Shown here: positions 25,159 to 32,297 of the stretch, in pieces
Position numbering within the stretch: position 1 is the stretch's first letter
Layout: each line of letters opens with the position of its first letter
Source of the DNA: Synechococcus sp. C9
Lineage (GTDB): Bacteria > Cyanobacteriota > Cyanobacteriia > Gloeomargaritales > Gloeomargaritaceae
NCBI RefSeq assembly: GCF_022984075.1
Contig: NZ_JALAAD010000001.1
Coordinates: 2,771,983-2,835,982 of the forward strand
DNA length: 64,000 nucleotides
Reading direction: 5' to 3'
Position numbers and translations under genes: made by a program
Notes under the pieces: generated by a model
What the model was told of the DNA's origin: nothing
The model's database searches: none
The model's input: only the letters and a program-made list of their open reading frames with translations

Positions 25159-25161
25159 AAC

Positions 25162-26022
25162 CTACTCCTTGATAAACATCATGTTACGTTCAATCGGAAC
25201 AGTACAGTTACAGTAACTGTACAAGCAAGGGCGAGGCGTGTCAAACAATTGTAAAGAACCTGCAAGAATGTTACCTAAATACTCTTTTCGGTAGCGTCTC
25301 GCAGGGTAACACCGCCATGCCTCTCCCCGATCATCTAAGGTAAAATACCTGCTACCAGCCCAACACAATCTTCCCTTAAAATTAAACACTATTTCCTGTA
25401 ATTGATTATGACCACCTAATTTTTTTAATAACAATTCTTCTTCGGGAGAATATTTGATTACTTCACGATCCTGTTTTTCTGGTTGAATCTTAAAGGTAAT
25501 TTGATGTGAGGTAAACCAGTTATGTAAAAACACCAAATGAGGCAAATTATCTCTAGTAGCGACACAGGTCACATTGACACTAGAATGTATGGGTATATGA
25601 GACTGTAACCAATTAATTTTATTGGTAAACTCCAGTAGGGCTGATTCAGTATTGACATACTCTCTATGCAAACTGATAGAAAACACCTTGAGATGATCAC
25701 CTACGGCTCCTAAAAAACTGCTCAGCCTAGAAATGGTGGCAGAAAAGTTAGAAACAATGCTTACATAGTGCCCTAAACTAACAATCCCCGCTACCAATTC
25801 AGTTAATTGCGGATGCAAAAATGGTTCTCCCCCAGATAACTTTATCTCCCATTTACCTGATAATTGAGCAAAAGTTCTCAAGAAAGCCTCTATTTCTCCC
25901 CCCCGTCTCGTTCGATCTTTCAGATGACGTTGTGTACAGTAGGAACAACGATAGTTACACGCTGTATTGATATTCCAGGTAATTACCCCTCCTAAAGATT
26001 CAGCAAAATCCTTACTGTTCAT
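25162..26022 (-). CDS. Radical SAM protein with SPASM-like C-terminal cysteines (rSAM-3)
   Basis: About 286 residues from ATG 26022 (TTG 26028 is possible). The radical SAM 4Fe-4S motif is C22-NYR-C26-SY-C29, followed by the glycine-rich KLSGGEPFLHP. The C-terminus holds a second cysteine set: LCWAGSRYFTLDDRGEAWRC, then LGN, and PCLYSYCNCTVP, expected to bind an auxiliary cluster as in SPASM/twitch enzymes that modify peptides or peptide-like substrates. It is a clear paralogue of the upstream gene, which shares the whole C-terminal signature. The start overlaps the upstream gene by about 11 bases. Substrate unknown. Confidence 0.82.
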   Translation of the reverse strand: MNSKDFAESLGGVITWNINTACNYRCSYCTQRHLKDRTRRGGEIEAFLRTFAQLSGKWEIKLSGGEPFLHPQLTELVAGIVSLGHYVSIVSNFSATISRLSSFLGAVGDHLKVFSISLHREYVNTESALLEFTNKINWLQSHIPIHSSVNVTCVATRDNLPHLVFLHNWFTSHQITFKIQPEKQDREVIKYSPEEELLLKKLGGHNQLQEIVFNFKGRLCWAGSRYFTLDDRGEAWRCYPARRYRKEYLGNILAGSLQLFDTPRPCLYSYCNCTVPIERNMMFIKE

Positions 26023-26854
26023 ATTCAATCATCCCTCGATTAGCAGGTACAGTGCAAGGACAAATGGTATAGGGACAGGGTTGGGAATTATTCCACAATT
26101 TGACACTTTCTTGGAAAACATTACCTAAATAGCCTTCTTTATAACGCTTAGCAGTGCGACAGGACCAAGCATTACCAAACTGGTCTAGGATAAAATAATC
26201 AACACCTGCCCAACATTGATAGCCATAGTAACTAGGAGATAAATTTGCCTGTTTGGAATTTGGTTTATCGCCAATAAGTAGTGGCAAAATCTCTCGGTCG
26301 GATTCGCTATAATTAAATGTTCCTGTTTTAGTCTTTAACCACTGAGGGAAATAAATAAAACCTGCCGACTCGATTTCATTTTTTACTTCTAGTAATTCTG
26401 CCAAAGTTGTGGGCACGAGTACGCTATTGACTACAATTGTTACTTCCTGGGGTAATAAGGAACGTAAGTATTTTAGTTTAGTTAAGAAAGGTTTGAGACT
26501 GACAAATTCACGATGCAGACTCGCAGAAATGATATTAATTTTGTGTCCTATTAGTTTGCAAAATTTTGATAAAGTATGAGGAGAAGCAGATAGATTAGTC
26601 AGTACAGAAATACGATGATTTAGCTGAGCTAACCCAGGTATAACTTGATTCATAAAACCAGGAAAAGCAAAGGGTTCGCCTCCAGACATTTTAATTTCCC
26701 ATTCCCCTTCTAGGTGGCTAAAGAATCTTAAAAATTTATCTATTTCTTCAGATGTAGGATAACCTTGACGATATTTAGGGGATTGGATGCAATAAGAACA
26801 ATTATAATTGCATATTCCATTAGTTTGCCACTCGATGGTGCGCTGACGTTTCAT
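26012..26854 (-). CDS. Radical SAM protein with SPASM-like C-terminal cysteines (rSAM-2)
   Basis: About 280 residues from ATG 26854, which forms an ATGA overlap with the stop of the preceding gene (a longer frame begins at 26884). Motifs: C15-NYN-C19-SY-C22, KMSGGEPFAFPGF, SASLHREF, and the C-terminal block CWAGVDYFILDQFGNAWSC...RYKEGYLGN...PCPYTICPCTVP. The same block is in the next gene, so the two form a paralogous pair. The distance between radical SAM motif and C-terminal cysteines is about 200 residues, usual for SPASM-type enzymes. Reaction unknown. Confidence 0.82.
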   Translation of the reverse strand: MKRQRTIEWQTNGICNYNCSYCIQSPKYRQGYPTSEEIDKFLRFFSHLEGEWEIKMSGGEPFAFPGFMNQVIPGLAQLNHRISVLTNLSASPHTLSKFCKLIGHKINIISASLHREFVSLKPFLTKLKYLRSLLPQEVTIVVNSVLVPTTLAELLEVKNEIESAGFIYFPQWLKTKTGTFNYSESDREILPLLIGDKPNSKQANLSPSYYGYQCWAGVDYFILDQFGNAWSCRTAKRYKEGYLGNVFQESVKLWNNSQPCPYTICPCTVPANRGMIEYEQ

Positions 26855-27885
26855 GTTGACTCTGCCTCCAACCGTTGTTTCCATTTGAAATTCTGATTTA
26901 ACTTACCGCACTGATAACAACTATTAAAATAGTTCCCCCCCCTTAGTCGCTCCCTCAATTCTTGCCACTTTTTACCATACCAATGTTGAGAAAATGGAGC
27001 TTCCGCCAGAGAACCTACCACAACTTCTTTTGAACAGCAGTATAAAATGGTTCCATCCACCGTAATACGACTGTAAACCCAACCCATATAACAACCAATT
27101 GATTCAATCGGGGCAGTTGCTAGAGACCCAGTGGTAACCTGCTGTTCAAATACATCCAAATTTGTTTTTACTTCTAATTTTTTAGCTATATTTTTAGCCA
27201 AGGGAATTAACAGGGTTAATAATTCTTCTCGTTGCTCGTTGCTGATCGTCCAAATCTCAGTCCCCTCTCCTAAACTAGCGAGCTTAAAAGTAATTTGGGA
27301 GGCTTGGTAGTCATGGGCAAATTTGACCATTTCAACTAACTCTCGATAATTTTCATTTATTATTACCTGGACTTGTTTGAATCTCTTTCCTGCTGATGCA
27401 AATTCTCTTAAAATTTCGCACAATCGTTCAAAATCTTTAGGCGTTAAGTTTGGATGAAATGCGGTGTATGATTTGGGAGTAACACCATTTACTGAAATCA
27501 ATAGCATATCTACATTAGATACTAAAACACGTTCTGGATCACACTTTAAGGCATTAGTCAAAACTGTAGTGTGCCAACCGTATGCCTTACATTGAGCAAT
27601 CATTTGGTAAATATAAGGATTGAGAAACGGCTCTCCCATTCCTGATAAAATTATAGCTTGTACAGAGTTCATCCTCGCTATATCCTGTGTGAGAGAATCA
27701 AACATTTCCCAAGACATTTGTTGCTTTTTCCAGCCGTGAGAACGGGGTGTTTTTAGTGAAGGTGAGTGATCCCAACAAGTAACACAATTTGTATTACACG
27801 CATTGGTAATATCAATATGAACTGTTTGTGGCCCAGTGTAAATACTCCCAGTTTTCATACCCAGAATATACAGATGATTTTTCAT
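26851..27885 (-). CDS. Radical SAM/SPASM domain protein (rSAM-1)
   Basis: A 344-residue protein. HIDITNACNTNCVTCWDH carries the CxxxCxxC cluster (Cys30, Cys34, Cys37); ILSGMGEPFLNPYIY is the GGE-like SAM motif (GMGEP); the C-terminal GCYMGWVYSRITVDGTILYC-C and NSCYQCGKLN are SPASM-like cysteines. It differs from the two following radical SAM proteins and is closer to the general 'SGMGEP' SPASM group. The ATG overlaps the glycosyltransferase stop as ATGA, so it is translationally coupled. Function unknown; peptide or sugar modification is inferred from the context. Confidence 0.82.
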   Translation of the reverse strand: MKNHLYILGMKTGSIYTGPQTVHIDITNACNTNCVTCWDHSPSLKTPRSHGWKKQQMSWEMFDSLTQDIARMNSVQAIILSGMGEPFLNPYIYQMIAQCKAYGWHTTVLTNALKCDPERVLVSNVDMLLISVNGVTPKSYTAFHPNLTPKDFERLCEILREFASAGKRFKQVQVIINENYRELVEMVKFAHDYQASQITFKLASLGEGTEIWTISNEQREELLTLLIPLAKNIAKKLEVKTNLDVFEQQVTTGSLATAPIESIGCYMGWVYSRITVDGTILYCCSKEVVVGSLAEAPFSQHWYGKKWQELRERLRGGNYFNSCYQCGKLNQNFKWKQRLEAEST

Positions 27886-29474
27886 ACAGCTTTAATCTCC
27901 TCTCTGCTCAGTTGAAGTGACATTGATAAATTGGCATCAGTTTGGTTCCAGTAGCGATGAAATACACTTAAACCTCGCCATAAACTCTCATGTTTGTCCA
28001 ATAGGGTTTCTAAAAATTGGCTTACAGATGTGACGAAATTCTTATCAATTGAGAGTGGCAAAAGTCTTAAAAAAGATCGCACACCGTTATCATCATTAAA
28101 AGATAATAATAGAGGTAACCATTCTCTAAAAGCTTCGTATACAATTTGATAGTCATGTGCTTCTAGTTTCCATCGTTTTGACCATAACAGCCACCAATCC
28201 CAACCTGTGGTTATCTGTCCTTGAGGCATACGTTCTATAAGTTTGTAAAATACTGTTGCTTTCATTTCACTGTCTTCTAACATTGATAACCCTTGATGAA
28301 CAAGCTCCCAGTCCAATCCTGTTTTCTCTACTGCTTGGCAGAAATCTATAGTTAATAATTCATCAACCTCTTCTAAAAATAGTTTGGGGGCGAGCAAATG
28401 CGTAACTATTTTGGCAGTATCTTTAGCATAGTTTTTAGGTACAAAACTTTTAGCTCTTTGAGAGAGTTCTTCCCTTTTTTTATCATCTTTCATCTGTAGG
28501 ACTAAATTGTCAATATCGTCCAGAGCTAACGCAGCACCTGCTTTTACAGCAGTATTAAGTCGTTTTTGTTGGTCGTCTGCTGTCTTAGATTGACTGTAGA
28601 AGGCGGTAGGGACTCCAACATGAAGAAGTTCATAATAGCTGTTAAAGCCAGCGGCAGAAATTGCCCAGTCTATTCCAGGGAATAAATTAACTGCCAAGGG
28701 ATCATTTAACCAGGTAATGTTTCCTCCTCTGATAGGCGTACCACGGTATAAAATTCCTGCACCAATCACTAGATGTAAATGATGATAACTTTCTAGTTGT
28801 TTGGCGAGACGATTCAATAAATACTCAGCTTGGGAATCTCCGCCGCCGCCAGCACTCAGCCATACGGCTTGTTTCCCCTCGGGTATGCCTAAAATCTTCC
28901 GGGCTTCACTTCGTGATAGTAACTCTTCTCTTTCTCTCAGAAAGATAGGACCAACGATATCGAGTCTGTCTTTTATCTCATCAGTAAATTCTACAGGGGG
29001 TAATTCAGATTCCTTAGGTATAATGATCCGATTGTAATAGGGCAAAAAGTTATATATATCTGCTTCTTCAGCAAATTCCGGCTTTACAGACCGGAGAATA
29101 AGTACCTTCTTCGGGACACTATCAAGAATTTGATATAATTCTCCAAAGGTGCCACAGGGAAAGGTGTCAACAATTAGAAGATCAGGATTAATTAACCCAA
29201 TTGAGTGCCATATCCACTGCCTAGCGAGACGCAAATAATCTTCTTTCACAAGTTTACCTAGTTGCGCTACAGTCTTGCTCGGTATCTTAAAAGTAGCAAT
29301 CCCTTCCTGAGTAGCCAGTTGAATTCCTTCAGAAGATGTGAGCAAGTAGATTTGTGGTTTTATGCCTAACAAATACAGGTATCTTTTTAGCCAGCGTAAA
29401 ATACTACAAAGACGAGTAAGATGTCCTAGTCCAGACCCATTGACTCCATAAGCAACTATTTTACAGGTATTCAT
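27882..29474 (-). CDS. Predicted glycosyltransferase (MurG/GT28-like, COG4671-type)
   Basis: A 530-residue protein. N-terminal VAYGVNGSGLGHLTRLCSIL is the glycine-rich loop of GT-B enzymes; NPDLLIVDTFPCGTFGELY follows. The C-terminal GT domain has VWLSAGGGGDSQAEYLLNRL, LHLVIGAG and the donor-binding region AISAAGFNSYYELLHVGVPT. Residues about 385-530 form an extra helical extension (DFCQAVEKTGLDWELVHQGL...) not seen in MurG. It overlaps the upstream gene by one base (TGATG) and the downstream radical SAM gene by four. Donor and acceptor are unknown. Confidence 0.78.
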   Translation of the reverse strand: MNTCKIVAYGVNGSGLGHLTRLCSILRWLKRYLYLLGIKPQIYLLTSSEGIQLATQEGIATFKIPSKTVAQLGKLVKEDYLRLARQWIWHSIGLINPDLLIVDTFPCGTFGELYQILDSVPKKVLILRSVKPEFAEEADIYNFLPYYNRIIIPKESELPPVEFTDEIKDRLDIVGPIFLREREELLSRSEARKILGIPEGKQAVWLSAGGGGDSQAEYLLNRLAKQLESYHHLHLVIGAGILYRGTPIRGGNITWLNDPLAVNLFPGIDWAISAAGFNSYYELLHVGVPTAFYSQSKTADDQQKRLNTAVKAGAALALDDIDNLVLQMKDDKKREELSQRAKSFVPKNYAKDTAKIVTHLLAPKLFLEEVDELLTIDFCQAVEKTGLDWELVHQGLSMLEDSEMKATVFYKLIERMPQGQITTGWDWWLLWSKRWKLEAHDYQIVYEAFREWLPLLLSFNDDNGVRSFLRLLPLSIDKNFVTSVSQFLETLLDKHESLWRGLSVFHRYWNQTDANLSMSLQLSREEIKAV

Positions 29475-30946
29475 CAGGAAATATCTCCTTCATAGATAGA
29501 ACGTGAAGATTCTCTGCGTCTTATGATGCGCCTTGAGCGTCGCCTAGAACGTCGTCTAGGAATATCATCAGTAATGGTACGTTCCTGAAGGAATTCTGGA
29601 TCAGAGGTGTAATCATCAGGGATTCCACTTTCCTCAAAGGATTCTAAATCAGAGATGTCATCTAAATCTAAATTAGGATCATCATGAGTCATAACTGTCC
29701 ACCAAGGAACATTTTGATTGTAGTCATAGAGTTCATAGTCTCTGAAATTCACAATTGATTCTCTAGCTTGTGTGTAGCGCATGGAATTTTCCCTAATCCT
29801 CTGGGCAGGATTTTTTATCCACATATTTGCATCACTCGCAGGGATGTTCACATCCTGATTTTTTGTGCGAGAGTATTTGGTAATTTTTTTGCGTAATTTC
29901 TGTAATTTTGTTTCTAATTGAGAGATGCGGGGTTGGAATCCTTTTTGTGCTATTTCATCCATATATTCTGCTTTTTTCTCTAGTCCATGCAGACACTTAA
30001 TCATATTGGCAATTTCTGGTTCTGCCTGCGCACGTCTGCATAATTCACTGCGGTCAATATACTGTAAATGATCTTTTAATGCCTGACGACACTGGCGCAG
30101 ATAGACTTCTTCTAAGGTATTGAGTTCTCTAATTACTCTCTCTCTTTGTTTGACATTATCTTCAATAGCTCTTATTTGGGCTTTAATTGGTTCAACAATA
30201 CGATTCATTTCATCTAAGCGACTTCGTAAATCACGATAGTGGTTGGCTACATCGATAAAGGATTTTTGGTTGAACTTCCTGGCTGTCAAAATTGCCCAAA
30301 GCCAATGTTGGTAATAGGTTATATTCCACCACCTCCCGGTGTAAGTATAGCTATTGGTGCCGTAATTACAACGATAGAGGGTCATAAAACGTCTGTCATT
30401 CTCGTAGAGGTTAACCGCTCGCATCAATGGAGAAATCGTTTGGTTATATTCTGCTAGTTGCACTTTTAGTTGTCCACTCGGCTCTACTTCTCTGCGTCTT
30501 TGATACAATTCACTAGTCTCAAGCATCTGCAGTTCGTATTCTAAATTTCTTCTTGTTTGCTCCAAACTAGCGATAGGATTTTCAAAATCAAATCTACTGT
30601 AGCCTGTCAGCGGATTTATTCTGGCAATTACGTCTGGGTCTAGAGATGGCAGATACGAATTAACTAAATTAGAAAGTGTTAGTTGAATATCACTGTTTAA
30701 TTTTCTTTCTGTCTCTATGGTTTCATTATATTCTCGTTTTAGGGAATTTAATAATTCAGCTATTTCTGTTTCTATGCTACGGGCTCTCCTGACAAATTCT
30801 GACCCTCTGACGTATCTATTGGAAAAGTAACCATTACCCCGATTAGTGCCTTCCAAATTCCTGCGGTCACCTCTAGCAGAAGAGCGTAAATATTCAACGA
30901 AAATTCCTATTACAGCAATTAATAAAAAAATAATAATAAATCCCAT
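29474..30946 (-). CDS. Membrane-anchored coiled-coil protein (first gene of rSAM operon)
   Basis: A 490-residue protein with one N-terminal membrane helix (GFIIIFLLIAVIGIFVEYL, residues 2-20) and a mainly helical, charged cytoplasmic part with coiled-coil stretches (about 55-130, 240-370). The middle holds an aromatic patch (YTGRWWNITYYQHWLWAILT). The C-terminus is acidic (DDPNLDLDDISDLESFEESG) then strongly basic (RRRSRRRSRRIIRRR). No enzymatic domain is recognised. It may be a scaffold holding the following enzymes at the membrane. It is AT-rich like the rest of the operon. Confidence 0.7.
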   Translation of the reverse strand: MGFIIIFLLIAVIGIFVEYLRSSARGDRRNLEGTNRGNGYFSNRYVRGSEFVRRARSIETEIAELLNSLKREYNETIETERKLNSDIQLTLSNLVNSYLPSLDPDVIARINPLTGYSRFDFENPIASLEQTRRNLEYELQMLETSELYQRRREVEPSGQLKVQLAEYNQTISPLMRAVNLYENDRRFMTLYRCNYGTNSYTYTGRWWNITYYQHWLWAILTARKFNQKSFIDVANHYRDLRSRLDEMNRIVEPIKAQIRAIEDNVKQRERVIRELNTLEEVYLRQCRQALKDHLQYIDRSELCRRAQAEPEIANMIKCLHGLEKKAEYMDEIAQKGFQPRISQLETKLQKLRKKITKYSRTKNQDVNIPASDANMWIKNPAQRIRENSMRYTQARESIVNFRDYELYDYNQNVPWWTVMTHDDPNLDLDDISDLESFEESGIPDDYTSDPEFLQERTITDDIPRRRSRRRSRRIIRRRESSRSIYEGDIS

Positions 30947-31112
30947 GATGGCTGTCCCGCAAAGTTGTAGTGCATCTTATGATATGCTAGACTTAAAACC
31001 TATAGTAATGTGATTTTTTTACTTTCATTTTAGATTTATTAGATTTAGTGCTTGCATTACAGCCCATTCATAAATTAGTTGAGCATCTACAGAATTCAAA
31101 CCAATGGGTTTG

Positions 31113-31147
31113 TAACTGTATCCCGTAACTACTTAATAGGCTGTACC
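31113..31147. repeat. Fragment of the 113-bp repeat family
   Basis: TAACTGTATCCCGTAACTAC followed by TTAATAGGCTGTACC matches one end of the 113-bp repeats at 15828 and 60177. It lies between the AT-rich operon and the PPOX gene. Confidence 0.5.
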
Positions 31148-31162
31148 ATATCTACAATCTTT

Positions 31163-31272
31163 AGGGCACTTCTATTTATTGCCACCACTGGAAGATTATT
31201 TCGCTAAAATTCCTATATTATCGAGAACCAAGACGGGGGCTACGCCCCTGCGACCCATTTTAGAAGTGCCCT
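31163..31272 (-). repeat. Palindromic repeat family copy (type 2 ends)
   Basis: AGGGCACTTCTATTTATTGC at left, inverted core GAACCAAGACGGGGGCTACG, then CCCCTGCGACCC and right end TTTTAGAAGTGCCC. It is the reverse orientation of the copies at 14374 and 50092. Confidence 0.75.
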
Positions 31273-31339
31273 TTAGAGAGTGCAATATCAATACCAGATA
31301 GTGCTATTTACAGTGGTCAAAATTAAGAATAGCGTGCCC

Positions 31340-31367
31340 TTGTCGTCATCGGTCAGGGTTGTATAAT
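31340..31367 (+). promoter_or_regulatory. Sigma70-type promoter implying a leaderless transcript
   Basis: TTGTCG (31340-31345), a 16-base spacer and a perfect TATAAT (31362-31367). The start codon of the next gene is at 31375, about 7 bases after the -10 box, so transcription would begin at or next to the ATG and there is no room for a Shine-Dalgarno sequence. Confidence 0.5.
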
Positions 31368-31374
31368 TGCATTT

Positions 31375-31950
31375 ATGACCCTAGCTCCTTGGCGTGTCCC
31401 GCTTGCCCGTGCCCTACATCGCAACCGCTCTTTGGTCTATAGCCGTTATGCTCAATTGGCTACGGTTGATGCCCAAGGTCGTCCCCACAATCGCACTATT
31501 GTGTTTCGTGGTTTTTTTGGGGATAGCAATACTCTGGAATTTATTACTGACCAACGGAGTGAAAAAATCAGCCAAATTCATCAGCAACCCTGGGCAGAAT
31601 TGTGTTGGTATTTCCCCCAAACCCGAGAGCAATTTCGTTTGGCAGGATTGGTACAAATCATTGATAGTTCACACCCTGACCCTGTTGCCCAAATGGCTCG
31701 TCACCAACGGTGGTATAGTCTATCGGATGCGGGTCGTCAGCAATTCACCTGGCCGCACCCTGGACAACCCCGCCAGGGCAATTTACCAACGGAACCTACC
31801 GATCCCCACGCCCCGCCTGCCCATTTTTGTTTGCTCTGGTTGTGTCCCCAGCAGGTAGATCACCTGGAATTGCGAGGAAATCCCCAAAATCGCTACCTTT
31901 ATCACCACAATGCAGACCAGGAATGGACAGTACAGGAAGTGAACCCCTAG
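31375..31950 (+). CDS. FMN-dependent PPOX-type flavoprotein (Npun_F5749 family)
   Basis: A 191-residue member of the pyridoxamine-phosphate-oxidase-like split-barrel fold: LVYSRYAQLATVDAQGRPHN, RTIVFRGFFGDSNTLEFITD, QRSEKISQIHQQPWAELCWY and REQFRLAGLVQI, with a C-terminal PPAHFCLLWLCPQQVDHLEL. This set matches the cyanobacterial/plastid family annotated as Npun_F5749 PPOX flavoproteins. FMN binding is inferred from the family; substrate unknown. Confidence 0.85.
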   Translation: MTLAPWRVPLARALHRNRSLVYSRYAQLATVDAQGRPHNRTIVFRGFFGDSNTLEFITDQRSEKISQIHQQPWAELCWYFPQTREQFRLAGLVQIIDSSHPDPVAQMARHQRWYSLSDAGRQQFTWPHPGQPRQGNLPTEPTDPHAPPAHFCLLWLCPQQVDHLELRGNPQNRYLYHHNADQEWTVQEVNP

Positions 31951-32106
31951 GGCTGATCCCATGCTCTAGCGTAAGATTAATGGGCAGGTGAGTTCATACA
32001 AAGTAAGCGTTCACAAGGGCGCAACGCCGGTGTCCCTAAAGTTTGGCAAGACCAGAAATCAATTTTTATTAGTTCCAATAAATAATGATGTCCTTATGAC
32101 CGCTTA

Positions 32107-32211
32107 GATATAGCAGTCCTAAATGAGAATGGAACAGGGGTCGCAGGGGCACCGCTCCCGTACTTGGTTCTGGAAAATTGCTGTTTGTTAATCAAGTAGG
32201 ATTGCTATAGC
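32107..32211 (+). repeat. Palindromic repeat family copy (type 1 ends)
   Basis: GATATAGCAGTCCTAAATGA at left, GGTCGCAGGGGCACCGCTCC core, and TTAATCAAGTAGGATTGCTA at right. It lies upstream of the TPS-CHAT gene; a copy in the opposite orientation follows that gene, so the gene is bracketed by inverted repeats. The interval 31951-32106 shows nothing recognisable. Confidence 0.8.
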
Positions 32212-32297
32212 TTTGATTGACTTATTCGTTACGATGTCCTAGGATGTGGTCAACTAAATCTATATGCAATTGTCTGCATGGTGTTAAGGAGTTTAAT

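Noticed and set aside
24718..30946. The radical SAM operon considered as a standard RiPP or sactipeptide cluster
   Set aside because: No short precursor peptide, protease, ABC exporter or RRE-like domain is visible inside the operon; gene overlaps leave no space for a small precursor.
31033..31139. Open frame ILDLLDLVLALQPIHKLVEH... upstream of the PPOX gene
   Set aside because: No start codon in a useful place and runs into the 113-bp repeat fragment; probably chance or debris.
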